Of a stretch of 64,000 bases of DNA, positions 11,616 through 21,599 are shown in pieces. The notes beneath the pieces are model-generated. The model ran no database searches. It worked only from the letters and a program-made list of their open reading frames with translations, and had not been told where the DNA came from. The number at the start of each line of letters is the position of its first letter. Within the stretch, counting starts at the first letter, position 1. The position numbers and the translations under genes were made by a program. The DNA is from Aquatica leii (taxonomy: Eukaryota > Arthropoda > Insecta > Coleoptera > Lampyridae): NCBI GenBank assembly GCA_035610365.1, contig CM069432.1:233830104-233894103 (forward strand). Reading direction: 5' to 3'.

Positions 11616-11899
11616 TGTAGAAAACAAAAGCAATTTTTTTTGATGCCAAAATGGCAGAGCAAAACATCTAATAAACTTTAAATAAATTGTTTATTAAATT
11701 TTAAATACAAAGTGTTTAGTGTTATATTAACAAGGCTTGAAACAAGAATCAATATTTTACATTCTAAAACTGCAATTTCTGATAAAATAAAATGATAATA
11801 TATACGGTTTTCCCATTCCCGTCCACTTACTTAAATTATAACTTAAAAATTACACATTTAGGCAACACACATTGATGCTGTTTGAAATTGTTTCAAACA
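11616..11899 (-). repeat. 5' LTR of BEL/Pao element
   Basis: 284 bp, near-identical to 5575-5859, TG...CA ends on the minus strand, flanked by AACAT at 11900-11904. It would carry the element promoter; no clear TATA or Inr element was pinned down. Confidence 0.95.
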
Positions 11900-12160
11900 A
11901 ACATTTCTTGGAGGTACATGTTACTGCCATTTAAAATTGCCGCCCTTACCTACGTAATGCGGGACATTGTCAGCTACATATTATTCTTCAAATATATCCT
12001 CTTCAGTCATTGCGTCTTCTTGAATTTTATAGTCAGATTCATTTTCATTAAAAAATTTATCATCAGCATCATCTGGTGCCTCTTCATTTACGACTTCATC
12101 CATCAATCGTTTCAATCGGTTTTGTTCTTTTTTGTAAGCATACATGCTTTTAAAAGAAAC
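11900..12160 (-). pseudogene. piggyBac-like transposase, N-terminal part
   Basis: The minus-strand frame from about 12155 reads an acidic leader with DEVVNEEAPDDADDKFF and YKIQEDAMTEEDIFEE, typical of piggyBac N-termini, followed by a KW-containing block with one in-frame stop. It meets the BEL insertion at 11904. Across the empty site the frame continues into 5574 with RNVRTKSNNIV-like residues, the conserved motif before the DDE_Tnp_1_7 domain. This shows that the two halves were one gene. Confidence 0.85.
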
Positions 12161-12422
12161 ATCATAAAATACTTATAAAATATAAAAATATTGAACTCTA
12201 AACCTGTATAGAGTAGTCGCAGTAAATCTCTTAGATCAGAAGATGTGTTACGTCGATAGTCGCACATTATCTCACAGATCAAACTACGTGTAACTTTCGC
12301 GCTACGGAGAACAATGACTACTTCGATCATGCACGCGTCTAGATGACGTTTCTTGAGAGGTAGCGAAAACAGCCAAAAATCTTCCTTTCCGATGTGTCAG
12401 ATCAAGTGCGACTACTGGAGGG
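12161..12422 (-). mobile_element. 5' non-coding end of piggyBac-like element
   Basis: This is sequence between the transposase start and the element end. It includes the terminal bases CTACTGGAGGG, which fit a piggyBac tip (GGG next to TTAA). The opposite inverted terminus was not found near 4.1-4.3 kb, where a PLE fragment sits instead. Confidence 0.72.
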
Positions 12423-12426
12423 TTAA
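12423..12426. repeat. TTAA target site at piggyBac end
   Basis: TTAA directly follows the terminal GGG. piggyBac elements always duplicate TTAA. LINE endonuclease coding sequence starts immediately outside. Confidence 0.75.
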
Positions 12427-13084
12427 TGCAATAAGATAACACATCCCATTACGTCTAAAAATTCTGGCATAATAATTTACTAAATTTAAATGTCTAATTC
12501 TTAGCCCACTTTTTAGTTCAGTATCATTCATCAAGTGCAAGTTCACTAATACACAACACATTTAAATCGTTTAAATGTTGTAGTATAAATAATTCTAATT
12601 CATTAATTTTGTTACGTAAGCATTTACGGAAAGAAGTGTAAAATTATTAATAACACTATTTTCTAAATTTAATTGTTCACTATCACAATTTTTATCAGCA
12701 ACTCCTCCAGTTGCCACGTCATTAGCGTTTAAAAAGTCGGTTTTGTTTTCTTTTGGATCGGTTTTAATAATATATTGTTACGACAGATCTTGACTCATAG
12801 TTTTCCCTATATCTGTTGATGCGATTTCTACTTTGAAAGACTTATATGTATTATATTTGGTACGTAAGTTTGAAACCACATTTATATAATTTTTTGTTAA
12901 AAAGTTTATTACGCATCGACATCACTTTTATTTTGAACTCTGGTCAAAAAGAAAAACGCATTTTTCGGGTTCTTAAGAGTTCGGCTACATAATTTTTTTA
13001 TATACAATTAGATTTCAAGTTTTTGATGTTTTAAAAGTGTAATTTATTTTTTTTCTTGATAAAAAAGTTTGTCAATAGAAAATA
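12427..13084 (-). pseudogene. LINE ORF1 C-terminus and endonuclease start (Jockey/CR1-like)
   Basis: On the minus strand, about 12500-12620 reads KINELELFILQHLNDLNVL followed by CISE, the opening of a LINE apurinic-type endonuclease, which would nick the target DNA. Upstream (12640-12960) are pieces typical of the end of LINE ORF1, including NLRTKYNTYKSFKVEIAS. Several stops and shifts. The low end stops at the piggyBac TTAA and the high end at an inserted plus-strand RTE. I infer that this is the middle of one LINE also present at 2640-4117 and 15423-15932. Confidence 0.68.
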
Positions 13085-15420
13085 GTAGGGAAAGATTGCT
13101 AATAATAGGAGACTTTACCGGAAGAGTGGGAAGGAAAGAGAGGAATCGGGAGAAGCAATAGGAAGATAAAGGGAGACTAAAAACAACAACAATGGTTTAA
13201 GATTGATCGATTTTTGTATACAGAATGACTTGATAATAACAAATACTTTCTTCGAGCACAAGAATATGCATAAATACACTAAAGAAGTAGTGAGTAAGAA
13301 TGAAAGATTATTATAAATTACATAATAATAAACAGACAATACAGTAATGAAATAAAAGATACAAGGGTGAGAAAGAGCCCAGAAAATGTAGATACAAGTA
13401 GAAAACCATAAGATAACAAAGAACATGGGAATAACACAAATTAATACAGAAATATTCAAAAACATACAAACTAGGAAATTATGAGATAGCAAAAGAATAC
13501 AAGGCAAGATTAGAAGTAAAGATGAATAAAATCAATAAAAATATAAATAAAGTACTATTAGAAACAGCATCGAAAAGTATTAAAGAAGCATTAATAACGA
13601 CAGCAAAAGAAGTACGTGGAAGTACAACAATTAATAAAGGTACGAACCAAACAAGATGGTGGAATGAAGAAATAAGAAAAAAAATAAAAGAAAGAAAAAA
13701 TTATGAAAATAGTATTTGGGAGAAAACACGGAAAATAAGTAAAATAGAGAGAATCAAAGTAAAGAAAATGGTTATTAAAGCTAAAATAAACGCTTGAGAA
13801 GAATTTGGTGTAAGGATGGAAAATGATAGCCTAGGAAATCAAAAACTGTTTTATAAGGTACTCAGAACTCTCCGGAAAGGAAAAACTTAAATAGCTCGCT
13901 ATATAAAAACAAAGGATGGAACAATGTTAAGAAACGATGAGGACATCATAGAGAGATGGAAAGAGTATATCCAAGAAATCCTCACTATAGAAGAGAGACA
14001 TAATAGAACATTAGAAGACGGAGCTGAAATAAACACTAAAGAAGACACAAAAGAAAGTGAAGAGCATGAAGAAATAGAAAAAAGAGTATTAGAAGCCCTG
14101 AAAAAAGTTAAAAAGAGGTAAAGCTGCAGGAACGGCGACATAACGACAGAAATGGTTAAAAATCTAGATAAGACGTATATAGTAATAATTACTAAAATGT
14201 TTAATAAAACCTTACAGAAGAAAAAGATACCTAAAGATTGGAAAGTAGGAATACTGTTCCTAGTATTCAAAGAAGGAGATAAAAGGGAGTGCACAAACTA
14301 TCGAGGAATTACAATTTTACCGACAATAACAAAGTTATACAAAAGAATCTTAGAATCATAACTAAAGAAAAGAACATAACAGTAACTAGAGGACGCACAA
14401 TGCGGATTTAGAAAGAGAAGAGGAGTGCAAGATCACATATTTGTGGTAGACAGCTAATAGAAAAAGACACAACAAAAAAATATATGTAGCCTTCATTAAC
14501 TTGGTAAAAGCATTTAACAGCGTTTCAAGAAAAACAGTTTGGAAAATTCTAAAGAAGAAAGGAATAAATGACAAATTGATAAGAGCTATAAAAAGCCTGT
14601 GCGAAAACAAACAAAACGTCGTGAGAAGTGGAAATAGACATTCCGAAAAGTTTGTAACTAAGGATGGCACAAGGTGACGTCCTCAGCCCTGCACTGTTTA
14701 GTCTAGTAATGGATGAAGTTAGAAAGGAGGTAAAAAGCAAAGAAAGTGAAAGTAGGCTACAAGAACATGCAATTAATACAGATATCAGAAAGCGTATTTG
14801 CCGATGATATAATTATATACGCAAAGAATAAGCAAGATCTACAATATTACAACTATAGAACAACGCTCTACACGATAAAAACTAAACGATATAGAGCTAA
14901 AATAAGTACAATCAGTTAAATATCTAGGAATAAGAATACACAGGAATTAAAGAATAGATGCAGAAATAAACGACAGACTAGAAAGTGCAGCCAAGATTAA
15001 TAAAGCACTAAACAAGTTTTTATACGAAAGAAAAAAGATATCAAAAAAGACGAAGATAACAGTGTTTAAATCCATATTTAAACCAATATTAATATACGGT
15101 AGTGAAAGCTGGGTACTGACAAAACAAAATCAAAGTAAAATTCAGGCCATGGAGATGAGATTCTTAAGAGCCATACAAGGGGTTACGAGAATCGATAAAA
15201 TAAAAATGAAAAAATAAGAGAAGAGTTAGAAGTTAAACCAATTATGGAGGATGAAAGAACAACCAAAAGAATATGAGAGGCAAAGGTACAATAGAAAAAA
15301 GAAAGAGGACGACCAAGAAAAACATGGAATAAAGAAATAGAGGAGATTTTAAGAGAAGAAGGGTTGACATGGAGAGAAGGGAAAAGAATGACAAAAAATA
15401 AAAAAAAATGAACTAAGAGA
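13085..15420 (+). pseudogene. RTE-type LINE, 5'-truncated, endonuclease and reverse transcriptase
   Basis: Plus-strand pieces run in the correct order. The endonuclease C-terminus is seen as GDF near 13105 and TRWWNEEIRKKIKERKNYEN (13522-13797). The spacer lies at 13924-14121. RT motifs follow: DWKVGILFLVFKEGDKRECT and NYRGITILPTITKLYKRILE (14152-14361), GDVLSPALF near 14675, and the catalytic FADDIIIYA at 14797-14823 with both Asp intact. The thumb and C-terminus follow (KYLGIRI near 14920; ILIYGSESWVLTKQN near 15090; MEMRFLRAIQGVTRIDKI near 15150; RGRPRKTWNKEIEEI near 15305). The A-rich tail is at about 15395-15412. Frameshifts separate the blocks. It interrupts a minus-strand LINE ORF1. 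Confidence 0.9.
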
Positions 15421-15422
15421 AT

Positions 15423-15932
15423 TTATTTAATTGCTACTTGCGTCAATATTGAACGAGCATGATTGCTATCGATATTCATATTAGTTTTGACATTACCGCC
15501 TTTACTAGATTTTTGTTTATTTACGGCATGTTGTGATACGGTTACAATTTTATCACTCACATTAAACGTTCGTACGCAGTTGTCCTTGTCGGCGTTATTA
15601 TCCATTTTAGAAATTTTTGAATATTCATTTTTCATTAAAATTTGGTTTTGTAACGATTTGTTCGCAATTTGTAAGTTTTTTATAATTAAGTCTTTGTTTT
15701 AATATTTTGGGTAATAAGTATTTTAGTTTAATTGTGTACATGCATACTTCACTTGTGTTACGGATCTCTTTAAGTTTGCCATTGTTAGAATTTGAATTGC
15801 AATGTTTTTAGTGTATTAATCAGAACTGGGATGGAAACAGGAATTACACACAACACATTCTACATTCGTTTGTGGTACTTTATTACGCCTTTTAGATGAT
15901 TTATTGCGATCACATATTTCACTTTCCTCCAT
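15423..15932 (-). pseudogene. LINE ORF1 with PHD-like zinc finger
   Basis: The likely start is ATG at 15930-15932. The N-terminal part is Cys/His-rich (EICDRNKSSKRRN, then ECVVCNSCFHPS), resembling the PHD-like finger found in ORF1 of some CR1/Jockey-group LINEs. An in-frame stop and shift separate it from the downstream frame 15423-15635 (KISKMDNNADKDNCVRTFNV; SDKIVTVSQHAVNKQKSS). ORF1 proteins bind the element RNA. The frame ends at the insertion edge of the RTE element, and the rest appears to resume at 13084. The assignment rests on motif style and context. Confidence 0.6.
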
Positions 15933-15994
15933 TGTTGCACTTGACTTGTCAAATTATTGCTATGTAAAAGAGTGTAGTAATAGTGTTTAGATTT

Positions 15995-16230
15995 TTAATC
16001 TGTTTGTTTTGTTGGATATACAATATTTTTGATTTTCTTGTCTGGTGCGTACACAAATAAATCAGACAGTTTTCCAACACGTGATCAAGTTACATGCCGT
16101 CGTCTATGTGAGAAGCATACATTTTCCAAATTTAGTCCACACACTTGTAGGGATTGTCCATACGTTTTGTTGATTTGTCTTGATTTATTATAGTATCAAC
16201 GGATTTATAAGTTGTAGTCTCACCTGATCT
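15995..16230 (-). pseudogene. Helitron/Pif1-type helicase C-terminal fragment
   Basis: The minus-strand frame has INKTYGQSLQVCGLNLENV and CFSHRRRHVT, then SRVGKLSDLFVYAPDKKIKN, ending at a stop at 15995-15997. This matches the end of Helitron Rep-helicase proteins, whose usual form is INKSQGQSL...CFSHGQLYVACSRVGKPS. Upstream, ETTTYKSVDTIINQD (about 16170-16220) is another helicase block, joined by an internal deletion. One in-frame stop falls in the SRV motif. Helitrons move by rolling-circle replication; this scrap is dead. Confidence 0.82.
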
Positions 16231-17263
16231 ATATACAATCATATGTATGTTCTCTATGCGTTTCTATACCATTCATCCGATCGCAAGGATACTTTAAGAG
16301 AGGTTTTTTCGTACACTCGTAAAGGTTCCTAATCGTTCAAAAAAAAGACACAGGTAAGTAGACGCTATAAATTTGTGCATAATTATCTATAAAAGTAATT
16401 TTTTTAAATCATTTTTATTTTATTTTATTTGTGATTGTCATCAAAAAAATTTGAGCGTTTGTGTGTGTGTCTGTCTGTGTGTGTAACGATGTACCTACGA
16501 TAACTGTCAAACCAAAAGTTCTAGTAACTTGAAATTTGGTATGGAGCTGGCTTTTCATTTTTTCACGGTTTTATCAAAAGATTGGTCTGATAAAGAAACC
16601 GTAAGTGGGTGTATTTGCCATTTTAAAAGTTTTTGTTATATAATTTTGTACGTATGTAAATTATTTGAATTATTTTTTCAATTTCTTATGAAGATAATTC
16701 TTCCCAACTATTTATTTAAACAAAAAAAATTAACATTAACAGTTTATTAGATATTTTATTTATAATTTAAAATAAATTCACAAATGTAACATAGGTTCGA
16801 ATCCTGAATGCAACAATTTTTTTTTAGAAAAAAATTCCATATCTTGAAGAGACAGCAAGATACATTAAAAATAATATTTTTTACTGATTTACTAAACGGA
16901 AAAGCAATATCGAGGCGCACAAATATAGGGGCTAGTTGATATGACAACATAAGCTCAATTTGCCATATTTCGGTTATATCTTAATGAAATCAAGGAGAAA
17001 AATTTTAAAAAAATTATAGCCTGCTAATAAGTTAATACAAACGTGTACATATCATTTCAAAGTGGTTTTATAACAACATAACCTTAAAAAAATATTTAGA
17101 CATTCCTTCACCATTCCGTATAGGAAAGTCGTGTGGTGACCACACTAGTTTGGTGTACACAAATAAATTTACTCTAAAACTTTTAATAAATAAAGATTCT
17201 AAAATTGTTTTAGTGATTATGTTGGGAAATCTGGCATTTGACAGTTCAAATTTAAAATTTGAA
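16231..17263. other. Non-coding repeat-like DNA with short GT microsatellite
   Basis: A GT/CT-rich simple repeat lies at 16456-16484. A B-box-like GGTTCGAATCC is at 16794-16804. A small hairpin GTGTGG-TGA-CCACAC is near 17132-17146. No gene was recognised. Confidence 0.45.
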
Positions 17264-17271
17264 ACTATTAG

Positions 17272-17684
17272 CAGTGTTGTAAATAGATAATTTTTAAATT
17301 ATATATGTAGATACAGATAAATTTTTTTTCTTGCAAGAATTATCTAGTATTAGATAATAGATAAACTATTCCAACTTTATATAGATAACAGATAATAGAT
17401 GAAATAATCTAGGTAGTAATAACGATAGATGGAGTTCATTTGAAGAACTACTATGGAATGTGGGAAATTACTGAAGAAAAACATACATATTGTAACTTGA
17501 ATTTTACGGCGGGACACTGGATTTTTTATAATTTTATTTAAATAATTTAAACAAAAAATTATACATATACAGATACATATAACTTATATCTTTTTAATTG
17601 TATCTAGATATATATAAATAGATAAAAAATATGAATCTAGATTAATTTATCTATATAAATTTATATAGATAATTTACAACACTG
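17272..17684. mobile_element. hAT-type MITE with 8-bp target-site duplication
   Basis: The 413-bp element starts CAGTGTTGTAAAT and ends with its reverse complement. It is flanked by perfect ACTATTAG at 17264-17271 and 17685-17692. CAG-type tips plus an 8-bp duplication are the hAT signature. The interior is rich in AGATA-type repeats and codes for nothing, so it would depend on a hAT transposase in trans. Confidence 0.9.
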
Positions 17685-17715
17685 ACTATTAGTTACTGAA
17701 TTTAATAAAAAATAT

Positions 17716-18675
17716 TGTGAAAATTAAATCTAAAAGTATAAGTTGTACTCTGCGCAAAGTAAAAAAATCGTTGAATAAAACTTTAGATAATTTGATGTCA
17801 ACAAAAACCCGTTCGAAATATGAAAAAGAATATAAGAACTTTACAACTTAGTGCGATCAAAATAATGTAAATTCAGTTACAGAAAATGTATTGACGTTTT
17901 TTCAAAATAAGTCTTCAACTGTGTGGTCCAATTACTCAATGTTAAAAACGTGTCTTAACATAAACAAAAATATAGACATTTCTAAACACAACTGTTCTTT
18001 TTAAATCTCTGAAAATTTTCTGTTTACCAAAATCCATAACTTCGAAATTCGAACATATTGAAAAGTTTCTTGTTGAAACCAATGATGATCGTTATCTTCT
18101 AATGAAAGTAAGTAGATGCATGTCTTAAATTACACAAAGTTCATGCAGTACACTTTATTAGTGAGAGTTTAAGTAAATAAAATTAATATAAACTGGTTTA
18201 ACTTTTTTGATGTGTACTTTTCATAATTCTTTAATTACGGGATACTCGGGTGCTTGCAAAAGTCAAGAGTTGATGTTGTTAAGTATTAATTATATTGAGT
18301 TAAAGATTGATTTGAGCATTATATCTATTTCTAACACTAAAAATAATGTCCCACAAGAGATTGAACTTACTTGGTTAAATTTAATTTAAAAAATATTATC
18401 AGCTACGACTTGCACATACATCATACGATCGGTTTGTCCTTAAATATCGGGAAGGAAAATCTAGCATTGTACTGATAGGTATAAAAAAAATAAGTCAAAT
18501 GCCAAATTCTAATCTAATTTTAAAGATTATACAGGCTACTGCTTCCGACGTCGTTCAGTATCTAAAGTAGCAAACCATGCTGGAAATTTAGTAACAATTA
18601 AAAAGCATGAAGGCTGGAAATTGTCAGCAGTTGTTAAGAGCTATATCAAAACGACAATAACAAAAGAAGTTTGAG
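17716..18675 (+). pseudogene. Crypton-like tyrosine recombinase relic
   Basis: Blocks in order: KYEKEYKNFTT and NVNSVTENVL with FFQNKSSTVWSNYSMLKTCL (17815-17960), a core-binding SAM-like domain; KFEHIEKFLVETNDDRYLLM (about 18045); YSGACKSQELMLLSINYIE (18207-18389), the first catalytic block; SSIVLIGIKKISQMPNSNL; and TGYCFRRRSVSKVANHAG with IKKHEGWKLSAVVKSYIKT (18535-18665), holding the HxxR, W and Tyr positions. Relative to insect Crypton-like proteins (GACRREEL, GHCFRRSS), the first catalytic Arg is Lys and the His is Tyr. The nucleophile Tyr remains. Such enzymes cut and rejoin DNA without a DDE site. Frameshifts and stops make it dead. Only the C-terminal part resembles 49235-49576. Confidence 0.82.
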
Positions 18676-18719
18676 GTTGCACAAAAGTTTTCACAAGCTT
18701 TTACAAGATCTATGGTCGT

Positions 18720-19750
18720 GAAATCTTCAACTTCAATAGGTTGTGAAAGTGGGAAGATCAGCAGCATTGGTCGTACTCAAGAAACAGAAACATTTAGGCC
18801 CGGTTGCATAAAGTATTGTTAACTTTTACGATGTAATTAACTACGTGGTCAAGTTGATAGGCCCGTTATTGATCCAAAAGCATATGCTTTGCTGATTACA
18901 TTTCCAAATCGATAGCTACGAATTAGTTAAAAACTGGCCATTAACGTTTTAGAGATACAATCTGAAACACAAAACACAGAAATTGTGTAAACATTTTCTA
19001 GTTTACCATTTCTACAGGTGATAATTGCAGCGTTACAATTAAAATTTATAATAACTATACCATTCACCAGGCATAAAAGTTTATTAAAAATTTGTTAGTT
19101 TTGTTCTAATTTATAAATTAACTTTTACATATCAAATTTAACTGTAATATATAGTAAAATAACTGTTATCAATAAAAAAATGAAGCTGTAGTATTCTGTA
19201 GTATATCTGGTTAAGTTATGGATACTTATTTACGTAATGGTTTACAGTCAGATAGGATTTATAGTGCTGCAAACTTAAATTTATAGTCAAGAAATAAAAT
19301 TATAACCATCGCGAAATAGAAAAACATTTATTTTTATATATAAGTATATATGTATATACAAAATGTCTCACGATGATGGCCTATTAGAGGTATTTCTAAA
19401 ACTAATTGAAACAGGGTTTTTAAACATAGAACTAGTGGGTCATAAAATATGATTTTTTTAACTAAAATATTATTAATATAGCTAACACATTAAATAATAA
19501 AACAGCATACCAAGTAATAAAAATTAAACTGAGAAATGTCAAAAATAACAAATTGAAAGTAATATCAGTAAACACACAGCCAGGAGTAAATAAAATTAAA
19601 TTAAATTTAAAAAATAAAAAGGTAAAATTAGAATTTAGGATTAAGAAGAGGAAAAATGCTTATATCAATAAGTTCATTAAGACACGTAGAATTATTATCA
19701 TTAGAAAAACAAGATTTCAAGATTGTTAAGATAATGACTTTTATTACAAA
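18720..19750. other. AT-rich DNA with a possible MITE end
   Basis: GGCCCGGTTGCATAAAG at 18798-18814 resembles a MITE tip and is similar to the tip of the element at 59533. No matching right end was found. The stretch 19480-19680 is open in places but was not recognised. Confidence 0.35.
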
Positions 19751-19779
19751 AATGAAGAAATCTAATATTAACATCATCA

Positions 19780-20110
19780 TCAACATGTATTAGTGATACC
19801 AATATTTAAATTTCTATTAATAAAATAAATATGTTTTTTTAATCTAATTTTGAACTTTCTTCTAGTTTGACCGACATAAGAAGAATTACAAGAAGAACAC
19901 AAAATTTTGTAAAAACCAGATTTATCTAAAGCAGAAATAGGATCTTTATTATTAGCAATATAAAATTTTAAGTTATTATTCGTAGAAAAAGAAATAGAAA
20001 TATTAAATTGTTTAAACAATTTTTAAGGAAAAGACAAGAAAGACTAAAGTAAGGAATAGAACGGTAAATATCATTATTCGTAAATTTATTATATACCAAA
20101 ATTTTTAATA
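19780..20110 (-). pseudogene. Penelope-like element GIY-YIG endonuclease fragment
   Basis: The 79-residue frame contains DKSGFYKILCSSC followed by NSSYVGQTRRKFKIRLKKHI. This is the GIY-YIG endonuclease core of Penelope-like retroelements, here with FY for IY and YVG for YIG, and with the conserved Arg. Just upstream (IFKQFNISISFSTNNNLKFY) is the usual linker between RT and endonuclease. The RT domain was not found. It differs from the PLE families at 26-30 kb and 33.7 kb, so it is a third lineage in this window. Confidence 0.78.
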
Positions 20111-20184
20111 AAAGAATGAAAGAAATTACATTTGTTCTTATGAGAACGTTTATAACTTTGCCCTAAAAAAAAAATTTTTTTTGA

Positions 20185-20345
20185 AATTTTGGTATTATCG
20201 TAATCAAATAGTCGTCTTTTTCCACGTAAATTCAAAATTTCAATTTATTGTACCGGATGACTATAATATTTCTACCATTCCAAATTTTTCAGAATCTCTA
20301 AAACTTCATGATTTCTAAATGGAACACCCTGTATTTTATTCTATT
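20185..20345 (-). repeat. Inverted repeat arm A (GGGTGTTCC-ended)
   Basis: The reverse complement starts CAGGGTGTTCCATTTAGAAA and resembles 21412-21570 over about 160 bp at moderate identity, including CATCCGGTACAATAAATT. The two tips face each other. Confidence 0.7.
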
Positions 20346-20689
20346 TTTAGATTTTACATAGCTTTAAATAAGCTATTTGCAAGCTATTAACAAACTGTAT
20401 GGAGTGTGGATCTTTTCCTGTCATAGTAAGAAGTGTTAGGTTTTTTGCTGCATATCCTAATTCTAGTTTACGTGAACTATCCAAATTTATTACAGTGTCA
20501 TTTAAGACCATACACAGAATTTTAATAAAACACAAATGGTAACCTTTTAAGTATTGGCAAGTTCAAAATTTGAAACCCACAGATTTGCTAACGCAGTTTT
20601 GCGAGTGGCTGCTGATTAGGATGCAAGACGACAACTAAATTAAAAAAATATATAATTTATTGACAAAGCCAAATTCACTAAACATGGGC

Positions 20690-21135
20690 TATACAACCGA
20701 CATAACAGGTATTTTCAATCAAGTGATCACCAACACGTAAATTTATGTTTCTACACTTATGACGAAAATTTTAAATTCAAACGTTATTGCAACATTTTAA
20801 GAAACGTTCAAATTTCCTGGTTTAATTTGGCACTTCAAGAAATTGAAGAAACCTGTTACCAGCAGGATACAGCGCCGGCACACAACCCCTATATTGTTTA
20901 AAACATGCTACATGGATTCTTTGAAGATCGGTGGATTTACAATAATGGACGTTTTCATTGGCTCTCTGGTTCACCGGATTTAACTCCTATGAATTTTTTA
21001 TTTAAGGCTCCATAAAGAGTCTTGTTTATGCTAATTCTTCTACGACGAAAAAAATATGATTGAAAGAGTGCTGCATGAATTTAACAACTTAGAACACGAC
21101 AAAATTCAACGAAGAATTTTTTAGACCAAAATGGA
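20690..21135 (+). pseudogene. mariner/Tc1-type transposase fragment
   Basis: Plus-strand pieces read ETCYQQDTAPAHNPYIV, then RWIYNNGRFHWLSGSPDLTP and MNFLFK, matching the D,D(E) transposase pattern QQDGAPAH...W...SPDLTPLDFFLWG of mariner-like elements. Both the QQD and SPDL Asp residues are present. The N-terminal DNA-binding half is missing, and the C-terminus (RRIF, then NGNVFDHL) is shifted. It lies between two facing arms of an inverted repeat (20185-20345 and 21412-21570). Whether those arms belong to it is unclear. Confidence 0.8.
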
Positions 21136-21411
21136 AATGTTTTTGACCACTTATAACTTTTTATTTTTTAATTTTTAGTTGTTCGAGTTGAATGTTATAC
21201 ATTGTTTTGTTTTTTATTCAAATAAATATTAAATTTGTCAAGTGATTGTTTGTTTTAACGTAAGGTCTTCTTAAAAATTTTTATAGTTTTAATTAGTTTT
21301 ATACTTTTTACTTACAAACCCATTAAATAAAGTATAAGATTTAGATATAGGAGATCACTAATGATATTATCTTCAAAGGTTATGTAAAATTCAAAAATAA
21401 AATAAAATATA

Positions 21412-21570
21412 GGGTGTTCCATTAGAAACAATAAAGTTTTAGGAATTCTGAAAAGAAATGGTAAGAATATTATGGACATCCGGTACAATAAATTAAAATT
21501 TTAAATTTACGTAAACAAAGATGACTATTTGGTTACGCTAATAAACTTTAAAATAATTTCTTTTTTAGAA
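21412..21570 (+). repeat. Inverted repeat arm B (GGGTGTTCC-ended)
   Basis: Starts AGGGTGTTCCATTAGAAACA and pairs with the reverse complement of 20185-20345. It lies just upstream of a LINE relic. Confidence 0.7.
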
Positions 21571-21599
21571 CAAAGTCATTAGGTACTAAGTGAACAATA

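Larger units (their letters stand above)
5575..11899 (-). mobile_element. BEL/Pao LTR retrotransposon, nearly complete, inserted in piggyBac
   Basis: A 6325-bp element on the minus strand, with LTRs at 11616-11899 (5') and 5575-5859 (3'), both starting TGTTTGAAAC and ending TTCTACA. The internal order is PBS, leader tandem repeat, Gag (DUF1759 and zinc knuckles), protease, RT, RNase H, integrase and DUF5641-like C-terminus. This order, with integrase last, plus the YVDD box and DUF1759, is diagnostic of BEL/Pao. The LTRs differ by two substitutions and two small indels, so the insertion is young. It interrupts the piggyBac transposase frame. The coding frame is broken in at least five places, some in A-runs, so the copy is either freshly decayed, mobilised in trans, or carries assembly indels. 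Confidence 0.95.

Noticed and set aside
12112..12330. 72-codon minus-strand frame
   Set aside because: It overlaps the non-coding end of the piggyBac element in the wrong frame relative to the transposase start.
13115..13507. 130-codon minus-strand frame and others opposite the RTE element
   Set aside because: Hydrophobic shadow frames of the lysine-rich plus-strand RTE coding region.
16794..16804. GGTTCGAATCC resembling a tRNA B box
   Set aside because: The T-stem has only about four pairs and no A box or acceptor stem lies upstream. At most a decayed tRNA-derived repeat.
17132..17150. Hairpin followed by CTAGT resembling a Helitron 3' end
   Set aside because: The stem is only 6 bp and CTAG overlaps its end instead of lying 10-12 nt downstream.
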